Shown in pieces: positions 12,309-21,978 of a stretch of DNA of 64,000 nucleotides (the stretch's first letter is position 1; the number at the start of each line of letters is the position of its first letter). A program made the position numbers and the translations under genes. The notes under the pieces are model-generated. The model was not told the origin of the DNA. It searched no databases and was given only the letters and a program-made list of their open reading frames with translations. The stretch comes from Plotosus lineatus (taxonomy: Eukaryota > Chordata > Actinopteri > Siluriformes > Plotosidae), in the NCBI GenBank assembly GCA_024760905.1, contig CM045731.1:22671001-22735000 (forward strand). Direction: 5' to 3'.

Positions 12309-12411
12309 GGTTTCACTTACCCTCCGCATGTAGGAATGTCAATAGGAACGACTGAAGATCCGGTCTATGTGCTGTTAGAGGTCCATTATGACAACCCTGC
12401 TTTACAGAGAA
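12309..12411 (+). CDS. moxd1: moxd1 exon 6: third CuH ligand
   Basis: Residues 194-227 plus one base of residue 228. It opens GFTYPPHVGMSIGT and contains LEVHYDNP; the His at 12384-12386 matches the third CuH ligand (LEVHY is shared with DBH). The acceptor is TTTTGCAG at 12308. The donor is GTATAC at 12412, weaker than its neighbours but the only GT here that restores the frame: the single A left over joins AA of exon 7 to make AAA (Lys). The open reading past 12411 is intron. Confidence 0.9.
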
Positions 12412-12479
12412 GTATACCACCCTATTACCATGACATTTTAATAATAAAAATTTGTATCTTTCCAGGTGACTGGTAGAAT

Positions 12480-13400
12480 CCTAAGATTTAGGATGTGATT
12501 GATTTTCCAAGGAATTGGAGCGTGATGTAAATACGACAGCCTGAGCCCATTAGCAAACCTAGGCAGCTACTTTTTTTTTTTCTTTCTTAAATTGCATCAC
12601 CTTAGTTCCTTTCCGCACATTGTAGTCCCTCTTTCCAATTAAGTGGTGGATGTGTGCTGGAAAAGGAAATGAAGGCAGAATCCAAAACAAACAAATTTAT
12701 AAAATGGGACAACCTTGACTTCACTATTTAATGAATTTCTTGAATTACATATCGCAGCAATGAAGGGCCCAAGTAATTCCTGGTTTTGCCTGGTTCCCCA
12801 AACCATCGTGAAGATATTGCCCTAACTTCTTCTTTTCAGCAGCAAATGATCTCATTGCTTGTGTATTGGAATGAAGTTGTGCTGTAGCACATAAGTGCTA
12901 AGTTTAGTGTGAACTCATTAAAATGTTGAAGAGAAAAAGTCTCACTTCTGGGTCGGTGACTTTTACTGTCAGATTTGTATGCATGCTATAGACAAATCGT
13001 CTTGTTTATCAAAAATCTGAGTAGAGAGATTTATTTGGGTTGGTCTCATGATGCTGTGAGCCAAATATAAAAATGTACAATTTTTTTTGACACAGTTCTT
13101 GTCTGAATATTTTAATGTTCAACTTCCATCGATTTCCTGCTCACAAGCTAAAAGTTGAGGTAAAAATCGAGCAAGCAAGGAGACTTTTGGACTTTTTTAG
13201 CTGAGATGAATTTTCAGGATTATGGAAAAGGCTGCAGTGTTCTTAATGTATGTATAGAAAGGTAAAATACCTCGGGGGATCTGGATGTTTGCCTGCATGG
13301 TCTAATTCTGTAGTCAAGAGTGGGAATTTTTTTTTTAACGTCTGGATTAGAGTTAAAGTTTGAAGTAAAGCAACTCTGGGTTTTAAAAAGGTTGTAGGTC
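12480..13400. other. Intron 6 stretch without a recognised element
   Basis: No ORF, repeat family or RNA gene was recognised; AT-rich unique-looking DNA. Confidence 0.5.
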
Positions 13401-13401
13401 T

Positions 13402-13402
<1 letters not shown>

Positions 13403-13444
<42 letters not shown>
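13403..13444. repeat. (AAT)n microsatellite
   Basis: About 13 AAT units in intron 6. Confidence 0.95.
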
Positions 13445-13447
<3 letters not shown>

Positions 13448-13630
13448 GGAGCAAACTTCATGCAGGGTCAGGCAGACTGCACCAGATTATAGTATCCTTA
13501 GAGGCTGACTTGTAATATCAAGCACCTACAACAAGCAAAACCAAGATCATCTCACAATTGCCAACTGCAGAGCCCAACAGTGGTGAGGGTGGGATACACC
13601 CTGAACAGCTCAGCAAAGGGCAAACATACT

Positions 13631-14899
13631 CATCTCATCTCATCTCATCTTCTTCCGCTTAGTCCAGGGTCGGGTCGCGGGGGCAGCAACCTTAGCAAAG
13701 AGGTCCAGACATCCCTCTCCTGAGCTACTTCCTCCAACTCTCCCGGGGGGACACCGAGGCGGTCCCAGACAAGCCGAGAGACATAGTCCCTCCAGCGTGT
13801 TCTAGGTCGACCCCGGGGTCTCTTCCCGGTTGGACATGCCCGAAACACCACACCAGGGAGGCGTCCGGGGGGCATTCTGACCAGATGCCCGAGCCACCTC
13901 AACTGGCCCCTCTCAATGCGGAGGAGCAGCGGGTCTACTCCGAAGCTCTCCCGGATGGCGGAGCTTCTCACCCTATCTCTAAGGGAGAACCCCGCCACCC
14001 GGCGAAGAAAGCTCATTTCAGCCGCTTGTATCCGTGATCTTGTTCTTTCGGTCATTACCCAAAGCTCGTGACCATAGGTGAGGGTTGGAACGTAGATCGA
14101 CTGGTAAATTGAGAGCTTCGCCTTGCGGCTCAGTTCCTTTTTCACCACGACGGACCGGTACAGGCACCGCTTAACAGCAGAGGCTGCAGCGATCCGTCTG
14201 TCGATCTCTCGCTCCATCCTTCCCTCACTCGTAAACAAGACCCCAAGATACTTAAACTCCTCCACTTGGGGCAGGACCTCATTCCCGACCCGGAGGGTGC
14301 ATTCCACCATTGTTCGACTGAGAACCATGGCCTCGGACTTGGAGGTACTGATCTTCATCCCGGCTGCTTCGCACTCAGCTGCGAATCGCTCCAATGAGAG
14401 CTGGAGGGCCCGACTTGATGAAGCCAAAAGGACAACATCATCCGCAAAAAGCAGAGACGATATCCGATGGCCACCAAACCAGAACCCCTCATCGCCTCGA
14501 CTGCGCCTAGAAATTCTGTCCATGAAAATTATGAACAGAATCGGTGACAAAGGACAGCCTTGGCGGACTCCAACTCCCACTGGAAACGAATCCGAGCTGC
14601 TGTTACCAATACGGACCAAACTCTGGCTCCGGTGATACAGCGACCGAATAGCTCGTAGCAACGGATCCGGAACGCCGTACTCTCGGAGTACGCCCCACAA
14701 GATCTTTCGAGGGACACGGTCGAAAGCCTTCTCTAAATCCACAAAGCACATGTGGACAGATTGGGCAAACTCCCATGCCCCCTCCAGAATCCTGTGGAGC
14801 GTATAGAGTTGGTCAAGAGTGCTGCGGCCAGGACGAAAACCACATTGTTCCTCCTGAATCCGAGGTTCGACTATCGGTCGGATCCTCCTCTTAACATCT
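13631..14899 (-). mobile_element. Rex3 LINE, 5'-truncated, with 10-bp target-site duplication
   Basis: CAAACATACT lies at 13621-13630 and again at 14900-14909. The 3' end on the minus strand is a GATGA tandem tail (13631-13650), typical of Rex3. The copy is cut at the 5' end, as is usual for target-primed insertion. Confidence 0.93.
13645..14899 (-). CDS. Rex3 reverse transcriptase, C-terminal part, open frame
   Basis: The frame is open from the truncated end (about residue GFRPGRSTLDQL) to the stop at 13645-13647, more than 400 codons without a break. It covers RT motifs: FVDLEKAFDRVPR, VRQGCPLSPILF, the catalytic LLFADDVVLL (YXDD type) and KYLGVLFTSEG, then the conserved end RPRGRPRTRWRDY and LLPPRPDP. 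The family is Rex3 of the RTE clade, known from many teleosts. The endonuclease half is missing, so it cannot move on its own. The intact frame suggests a fairly recent insertion. It is not a host gene. Confidence 0.9.
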
Positions 14900-15305
14900 C
14901 AAACATACTTACATAACTATTCATATTCACATATACGGGAAATTTGAAACAGTATATTAGCCTACTGTGTGTGTCTTTACACTGTGGGAGTAAACCAAGT
15001 ACCTGGAAGAAACCCATACAAGCACTGGAAGAGCATGCAAACTTCCCTCAGAAAATCCCTTGCTGAGCCTCAGACTTGAACCCAAGACCTTCTAGCTGTG
15101 TGGTGGACAGGTTAAACACTACACCACCATACTGCCCATGGGAACTAGACATCATGAAAACGATTAGCCTTTTATTTTTTTGTGAAACATGACACAGATA
15201 TGTTGTGTTTCTACTCAATGCTAGCATGTAACACTGTTAGCTACTATGCAAAGTCTTGGTTTGTATGTTTGCAGTCTCTCTGTCTCTCTCTCTCTCTCCC
15301 CTTAG

Positions 15306-15469
15306 AAATAGATAGCTCGGGCCTGCGACTGTTCTACACCCCCAGTCTTAGGAGTTACGATGCAGGGGTGATAGAAACAGGGGTGTGGGTCAGCCTGTAC
15401 CACATGCTGCCTCCTGGCATGCAGGACTACATCACTGAGGGTCACTGTATACAAGAATGTCTTCAGGAG
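15306..15469 (+). CDS. moxd1: moxd1 exon 7: inter-domain linker and start of C-terminal catalytic domain
   Basis: Residues 228-282. It reads IDSSGLRLFYTP, then SYDAGVIETGVWVSLYH and LPPGM, followed by EGHCIQECLQE, whose cysteines match those bonded across the second beta-sandwich in DBH and PHM. The acceptor is a CT-rich tract ending CCTTAG at 15305 and the donor is GTACAA at 15470. It enters in phase 1 (one base from exon 6) and leaves in phase 0. The following intron is only 123 bp, by far the shortest of the gene. Confidence 0.93.
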
Positions 15470-15592
15470 GTACAAACTGCTCTCTTTACCCATGAACAAA
15501 TTTTCATAATGTAAGAACTAGTGAAATTGGTTGAATCCCCCTCCTTTTTTTTTTTTATTTATTTTTTTAATTTTTTTTATTCTTTTTCACAG

Positions 15593-15784
15593 TCCCTGGA
15601 GAGTGAGATGCCTACTGGTGTCCAGGTGTTTGCAGTACTGCTCCATGCTCACCTGGCCGGCAGGGCCATCAGGACCAGGCATTTCCGTCAACAGGTTGAG
15701 CTTTCTCCACTTTCCTCGGACGAGCACTTCGACTTTAACTTCCAGGAGTTTCAACCACTGAATCCAGAGCGGCAGCTTCTGCCT
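15593..15784 (+). CDS. moxd1: moxd1 exon 8: CuM-site His-X-His
   Basis: Residues 283-346 (64 codons, phase 0). VFAVLLHAHLAGR carries the His-Ala-His (15644-15646 and 15650-15652) that supplies two of the three CuM ligands, where dioxygen binds and hydroxylation takes place. DFNFQEFQPL and QLLP follow. The acceptor is a very T-rich tract ending TTCACAG at 15592. The donor GTTTGT at 15785 is non-optimal, but the join to exon 9 (LLP then GDSLITEC) matches the mammalian protein exactly in register. Confidence 0.94.
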
Positions 15785-15859
15785 GTTTGTATATTACTAT
15801 CTCTGCTTTAGCTTTATCTACTTTATTAAAGTGTTATGCTGCCTTTGTTTTGGCTTTAT

Positions 15860-16125
15860 CTGTGGATCGGCAAGGGCGATACTGTGTGGAGTCTGTATGT
15901 TTTCCTTGTGCTTGAACGGGCTTCCTCTGGATCCCCCATTTCCTATCACAGTCCGAAGACATGCAGAGTAGGCTAATTGACTGCAGGTGTGGCTGTGAAT
16001 TTATGTGCGTATGCGTTGGTCAGCGTATACCCAGACTTTACCAACTGTCAGCTAAGATAGGCTTCAGCTGCCACATGACCCTGATAGGATTAAGCTGTTT
16101 GGTAAATGAGTGTGAGTGAGTGAGT
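15860..16125 (+). mobile_element. tRNA-derived SINE (common-tail family), head missing
   Basis: TTTCCTATCACAGTCCGAAG and ACATGCAGAGTAGGCTAATT match the family body. It ends with a diverged CCTGATAGGATTAAGC tail and GTGAGTGAG. Confidence 0.65.
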
Positions 16126-16234
16126 ACTTACCTGTATTTGAGTTTCAATTGCTTAAAACTTGCAACCCACTGCCTCGAACTTTTTTGTTTGCTTGCTTGT
16201 TTGTTTATTTTTATGTATAAACCTTAACCGTGTT

Positions 16235-16590
16235 TAGGTGTCATCCTGGTGCGGTGGTTAGCATGTTCGCCTCACAGCAAGATTGCCCTTGGTTTGATTC
16301 CCTGGCTCGGGGTATTTCTGTGTTGAGTGGTGCTTGTGTGTGTTTCCTGTAGATACTCTAGTTTCCTCCTACAGTCCAGAAACATACTTAGTAGGCTGAT
16401 TAGCACTTCCAAATTGTCCCTAGGTGTGAGTTTGAGTGTAAATGGTTCTATGTGTGTTGGCCTTGCAATGGTCTGGCAAGCTATTCAGGACGTACTTCAC
16501 CTTCACCCAGAGTTAGCTCAGATCGGTGAAAGTCTTTCCACGACCTTAATTAGGATTCAGTGGCTTAGAAAATGAATGAAGGAATGACTA
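16235..16590 (+). mobile_element. tRNA-derived SINE (common-tail family), near full length
   Basis: The head GGTGCGGTGGTTAGCATGTT is followed by CCTCACAGCAAGATTGCCC and GGTTTGATTCCC. The body has CTACAGTCCAGAAACATACT and the tail TTAATTAGGATTCAGTGG plus GAATGAAGGAATGA. Confidence 0.75.
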
Positions 16591-16668
16591 TAAACCTTAC
16601 ATACTACTCTGCCTGCACCAATATGTAGTACAGAATCATATTTTAAAACTTTTTTTCTTTTTGAAGTA

Positions 16669-17080
16669 CAGGGATCCCTCACTTTCCGTGGTTAATGGAG
16701 ACCGAGACCCCCTGACTGACATATATGTACATGCATATATGTGTATATAATATCAATAAATACATATTCAGCACTATAACTGCTTATAATAACAATTAAA
16801 CATTAAAAAAATAATGAATAAGATGTAAATAAAATACAAATACACACACATACAAACACGATGTGCACCTCACATAAAAATGTAAGTAGTTTTGTTGGAT
16901 TGTTTTTTTGTTTTTTGTTTTTTTGCATAATTGGCCTTGTTTTGCTGCATTTTCCAGAACTTTTTCCCTATTATTCCTTAATTTCCTTATTTTTTTTAAT
17001 TTTTCGTTGAATATTTTTGAAAAAACCTGTGATGCACTGAAGCTGCAGACACTGAAGTACGAAGTAACGTGGGATCACTG
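16669..17080 (+). mobile_element. Tigger-like MITE, copy 1
   Basis: The ends CAGGGATCCCTCACTTTCCG and GTAACGTGGGATCACTG form imperfect inverted repeats, with TA on the left. The interior matches the copy at 49.09 kb in the opposite orientation (for example TAATAACAATTAAACATT and GCATAATTGGCCTTGTTTTG). It does not code for protein. Confidence 0.75.
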
Positions 17081-17167
17081 TTATTTTTTTCTGCCTCAGG
17101 GTTTACTGAGTTTATTTCGGTTGCTTAGCTTTACAGCATTTGGCAGATGCCCTATTCAGCGTGACAT

Positions 17168-20100
17168 CTTCTTCTTCTTTTCCTTTCGGCTGTTCCCTTC
17201 AGGGGTTGCCACAGCAAATGATCTGCCTCCATCTCACCCTATCCACTGCATCTTCTACTCTGACTCCAACGACCTTCATGTCCGCCTTCACCACATCCAT
17301 AAATCTTCTCTTTGGTCTTCCTCTGGGCCTTCTGCCTGGTAGTTCCAATCTCAGCATCCTACAACCAATACTTTATGCAAGAAAACACAGTAAACTACCT
17401 CGGCATCTTCTTTTCCTTTCAGCTGCTCCCTTCAGGGGTCGCCACAGTGAATCATCTGTCTCCATCTCACCCTGTCTCATGCATCTTCTTCTCTTACACC
17501 AACTACCTTCATGTCCTCCTTCACCACATACATAAATCTTCTCTTTGGTCTTCCTCTAAGTCTTTTGCCTGGCAGTTCCAACCTTAGCATCCTACTACAG
17601 ATATACTCACTATCCCTCCTCCGTACATGTCCAAACCATCTCAATCGAGCCTCACTGACTTTGTCTCCAAAACATCTAACATGTGCTGTGCCTCTGATGT
17701 ACTCATTCCTGATCCTATCCATCCTCGTTACTCCCAAAGAGAACCTCAACATTTTCATCTCTGCTACCTCCAACTCTGGACTCCTGTCTTTTCCCCAGGG
17801 CCACTGTTTCTAAACCATACAACATCACTGGCTTCATCACCATCTTGTACACTTTTCCTTTCATTTTTGCCGATACCTTCCTATGACACATCACACCGGA
17901 CACTTTTCTCCGTCCATTCCAACCTGCCTGCACGTGCTTCTTCACCTCTTTTCCACACTCTCCATTGCTCTGGATTGTTGAGCCTAAGTACTTAAAATCC
18001 CCTACCTTCTTTATCTCTGCTGCCTTTAACCTCACCGTTCCTCTTGGGTTCTTGTCATACACACACATGTATTCTGTCTTACTGAGACTAACCTTCGTTC
18101 CCCTCCTTTCCAGGGCATACCTCCATCTCTCTATATTTTCCACCACTTGCTCTCTGCTCTCACTACAGATCACGATGTCATCTGCAAAAATCATAGTCCA
18201 TGGAGATTCTTGTCTAACCTCGTCTGTCAGCCTGTCCATCACCATAGCAAACAAGAAGGGGCTGAGAGCAGTCCCACCTCCACCTTGAACTTTTCTGTCA
18301 CACCGACAGCACACCTCACCACTGTCTTACATTTCTCATACATGTCCTGCACCACTCTAACATACTTCTCTGCCAATCCAAACTTCCTCATACAATACCA
18401 CAGTTCTTCTCTCGGCACCCTGTCATATGCTTTCTCCAGATCCACAAAGGCACAATGCAGCTCCTTCTGACCTTCTCTGTACTTCGCTATTAACATCCTC
18501 AAAGCAAACACTGCATCTGTGGTGCTCTTTCTTGGCATGAAACCAAACTGTTGTTCACAAATGCTGACCTCTGCCCTTAGTCTAGCTTCCACTATTCTTT
18601 CCCATAACTTCAATGTATGGCTCATCAACTGTATCCCTCTGTAGTTGCCACAACTCTGTACATCTCCCTTTTTCTTAAAAATGGGCACAAGCACACTTCT
18701 CCTCCATTCCTCCGGCATCTGCTCACTTTCTAAGACCTTGTTGAATATTCTTGTCAGAAAATCTACTGCGACCTCACCTAGACACTTCCATACCTCAACC
18801 GGTATGTCATCAGGACCTTTCCACTCTTCATCCTCTTCAATGCCCTCCTCACTTCACCCTTATTAATCTTTGTTACTTCCTGGTCCTCAATGGTCACCCC
18901 TTCTACTCTTTTTTTTTCTCTCTCATTTTCCTCATTCATCAGCTCTTCAAAGTACTCTTTCCATCTTCCCAGCACACTTCTGTCATCAGTCAATACATTT
19001 CCCTCTCTGTCCTTTATCACTCTAACTTGCTGCACGTCTTTCCCATCTCTATTTCTCTGCTGTGCTAACCTGTATAAATCATTTTCTCCCTCCTTACTGT
19101 CCAACCTATCGTACAAGTCATCATACGCCCTCTGTTTGGCCATTGACACCACTACCTTCGCCTTACGCTGTATCTCCCTGTACTCCTGTTTACTCTCTTC
19201 GGTCCTCTCTGTGTCCTACTTCTTCTTAGCTAACCTCTTCTTTTGTACACACTCCTGCACTTCCTCATTCCACCACCAAGTTTCCTTATCGACTTTCCTT
19301 CCAGAGGATACACCAAGTACTCTCCTACCGGTCTCCCTGAGCTACCCAAAGCCTGTTTCAACTCCTCCTTGAAGAAAACACGACTCTCTTCCTTTTTCCG
19401 CTTCCACCACATTGTCTCTTGCTCTGCCTTTGCCTTTTTCACCTTTCTCACCATCAGTGTCATCCTGCACACCACCATCCTATGCTGTTTGGCAACACTC
19501 TCACCCACTACTACTTTGCAGTCACTGACTTCCTTCAAATTACATCGCCTACACAAGATGTAGTCTACCTGTGTGCTCTTACCTCCGCTTTCATAAGTCA
19601 CCCTATGCTCCTGTTTCTTCTTGAAGAAAGTATTCACCACAGCCATTTCCATCCTTTTTGCAAAATCGATCAACATCTGTCCTTCTGTGTTCCTGTCCTG
19701 GATACCAAACCTGCCCATCACTTCCTCGTCCCCTCTGTTGCCTGCAACAACATGTCCATTGGAGTCTGCCCCAATGACCACTCTTTCACCTCTGGGGGTA
19801 CTCTGCATCACTTCATCTAACTCACTCCAAAATCTCTCCTTCTCTTCTAGCTTACATCCTGCCTGTGGGGCATAAGCACTAACATTGACCATCACAACTT
19901 CAATTTCTAACTTGAGACTCATTACTCTGTCTGACACTCTTTTCACTTCTTGAACATTCCTGACAAACCCCTCCTTCAAGATGACTCCTACTCCATTTCT
20001 CTTCCCATCCACACCGTGATAAAACAGCTTAAACCCTGCTCCTCATCTTCTAGCCTTGCTACCTTTCCACCTGGTCTCCTGAACACACAGTATGTCCACC

Positions 20101-20494
20101 TTCCTCCTCTGCATCATGTCAGCCAGCTCTCTATCTTTTTCCTTGCATAGTTCCAACATTCAAAGTCCCTACTCTCAGTTCTAGACTCCTGCATTTTCTC
20201 TTCTCTCTCTGCCTACGGACACACCTCCCGCCTCTCTTTCTTCGACGTCTTCGACCAACAGTAGTCCAATTTCCACCAGCACCCTGTTGGTTAACAGCAC
20301 TGATGGCGGTCGTTGTTAACCCGGGCCTCGACCGATCCGGTATGAATTTTGTTTTGATCATTTGCATGAGAAATGTGGCAGAAGTTTTACGCCAGATGCC
20401 CTTCCTGTCGCAACCCTCAGCATTTATCCGGGCTTGGGACCAGCATAAGGGGGAGAGACACTGGTTAGTGCCCCCCCAGCCTCATGGCTGCATT
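17168..20494 (-). mobile_element. RTE-clade LINE, complete length, 15-bp target-site duplication
   Basis: TATTCAGCGTGACAT occurs at 17153-17167 and 20495-20509. The minus strand starts with a 5' UTR (AATGCAGCCATGAGG; GACAGGAAGGGCATCTGG) and codes an endonuclease then a reverse transcriptase. It ends in GAA repeats. The 3' end is unusual: after a first LINE 3' end (to about 17410), about 40 bp of other sequence follows, then a second 5'-truncated LINE 3' end at 17168-17370. Confidence 0.9.
17410..20367 (-). pseudogene. Broken endonuclease/reverse transcriptase of the RTE LINE
   Basis: The pieces run in order on the minus strand. The N-terminus and AP-endonuclease are at about 20367-19230 (VVIGADSNGHV, STQVDYILCRR). 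The linker is at 19152-18778. The RT is at 18718-17715 ([51 protein letters not shown]). The C-terminus is at 17773-17477 (LRWFGHVRRRD, RLRGRPKRRF). Several frame changes, and a small gap near 18280 that removes the GLHQG region, make it inactive. Homologous frames in databases are often labelled craniofacial development protein 2-like because of the shared endonuclease. Confidence 0.88.
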
Positions 20495-20830
20495 TATTCA
20501 GCGTGACATAGATTTATAAATCTATCTTAAAAATAAGTAGAAAAGGGTCACCGGGGCCTAAAAGTGGTACCTTGCTGGTACTGGGTTTTGACCCCCCCAA
20601 CCTTCAGATCACTAGCCTCGAGCTTTTATTACAACTTCCCCTGCCCTGTATCCTCCACTGTCTCTACTGCCCTGCTTCTAATTATGCAAATGAATTAATC
20701 CCTTAATTTTTATTCACCTCCAGATTTGTTACAATATACTACCTACTCATTGTCCATTTTTCTTGTTTTCTGTTCATATAGCTGTATCTGAATGGTTATG
20801 TTGAAGTCCCGTTTCTTTTTTTGGGTTTAG

Positions 20831-20890
20831 GGAGATTCATTAATCACTGAATGTGTGTATAACACAAAAGACAGGAAGAACATGACATGG
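20831..20890 (+). CDS. moxd1: moxd1 exon 9: 20-codon catalytic-domain exon
   Basis: Residues 347-366: GDSLITECVYNTKDRKNMTW, a conserved block of the C-terminal catalytic sandwich including a Cys and an N-M-T sequon. It is too short to be found by ORF length. The acceptor is GGGTTTAG at 20830 and the donor GTAAGT at 20891, phase 0. It lies 336 bp after a complete-length RTE LINE in the preceding 5-kb intron. Confidence 0.92.
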
Positions 20891-20969
20891 GTAAGTTTAC
20901 TGATTTGAATTCCACGTGATTTTAACCCATTTGTGATGTGTATTTTAGTTTTCTCTACAGCTAATTAGC

Positions 20970-20990
20970 AACAACAACAACAACAACAAC

Positions 20991-21036
<46 letters not shown>
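20970..21036. repeat. (CAA)n-(TAA)n microsatellite
   Basis: A CAA run passing into about 14 AAT units in intron 9. Confidence 0.95.
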
Positions 21037-21645
21037 TGCCAAGGTTTTTTTTTAACCTTGCTTTTGAGCAAACACTGTGTATAATTAGCAGCCATAAAGG
21101 TAAGAATGAAGATAATTGATCATGTACTGAAGGGCTGTCAAAAGATTTGGTTGCTACTTGGTTGTTCTACATTTAATAGTTTTATTGGGAATGAAACAAA
21201 GGAAATTCGGTGTTGTTTTGCAGAAACCCATCTCTCACAAATCCTTTATTGTCCGCATTGACTAAGCTTAAATTAGTAACTAATAAAAAACTATATCCAT
21301 CTTTTATAAATAGCATGCATTTTTATTACTCATGAAATTTTTATGTATTACTTTAATGTGAAAATAGAGACCATAAAGCAGGTAATACAGCAGTTACTTT
21401 AACATCTGTTAAGGTTAACAATGAAGCAAAAAGTGTTTAGACTTCATTCTAGAGTCTTCATTCCATGTGGTGAGGCTAAGCACCCCCATGTACATGACAT
21501 ACATTGGCTTACACGCCAAGACTTCTACACACACCATTATGTTTGCATCCTTAAAAACGAGTCGATCAGTTTAATTACACATTTTTTAGGTAAACCAGGC
21601 GATGCTGCTGTCACTGTTTGCCTGTAGTAATTTGTGTCTCTACAG

Positions 21646-21788
21646 GGAGGCTTGAGCACGAGGGATGAGATGTGCTTGTCGTACTTGCTGTACTACCCTC
21701 GGATTAACCTGACCAGGTGTGAAAGCCTTCCTGAAATTACAGGCCAGCTCAAATTCATCGGAGTCAAGGAAATTCAAAGCCCTCTCAC
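21646..21788 (+). CDS. moxd1: moxd1 exon 10: CuM methionine ligand
   Basis: Residues 367-413 plus two bases of residue 414. TRDEMCLSYLLYYP holds the Met (21670-21672) expected to be the third CuM ligand, and an N-L-T sequon follows. QLKFIGVKEI near the end matches mammalian MOXD1. The acceptor is CTCTACAG at 21645 and the donor GTAAGT at 21789. The leftover AC joins G at the start of exon 11 (Thr). The following intron is the largest, 9.5 kb. Confidence 0.94.
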
Positions 21789-21899
21789 GTAAGTACATAA
21801 AATGCGATACAATGCCCTATAGTCTAACTTTTTAGTTTAGAATATGTGACGCAGTACCCTGTAAGGTTCCTTTACATCCAAGGAACCATAATGACATGC

Positions 21900-21900
21900 A

Positions 21901-21967
<67 letters not shown>
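21900..21967. repeat. (TA)n microsatellite
   Basis: About 30 TA units just before the 5' end of the RTE copy at 21.98 kb. Confidence 0.95.
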
Positions 21968-21970
<3 letters not shown>

Positions 21971-21978
21971 ATTATACG

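Larger units (their letters stand above)
13490..15140 (-). mobile_element. SINE split by a Rex3 insertion
   Basis: The SINE 3' part lies at 13490-13630 (GGGATACACCCTGAACAGCT) and the remainder at 14900-15140, with a head-type GGTCTTGGGTTCAAGTC at its right end on the minus strand. The two parts join in register if the Rex3 and one CAAACATACT copy are removed. Confidence 0.75.

Noticed and set aside
12412..12476. Extension of moxd1 exon 6 to an in-frame stop as a short isoform
   Set aside because: A donor at 12412 restores the family sequence with exon 7. Nothing supports a retained-intron product.
14123..14635. Forward 170-codon frame
   Set aside because: Antisense shadow of the open Rex3 RT frame.
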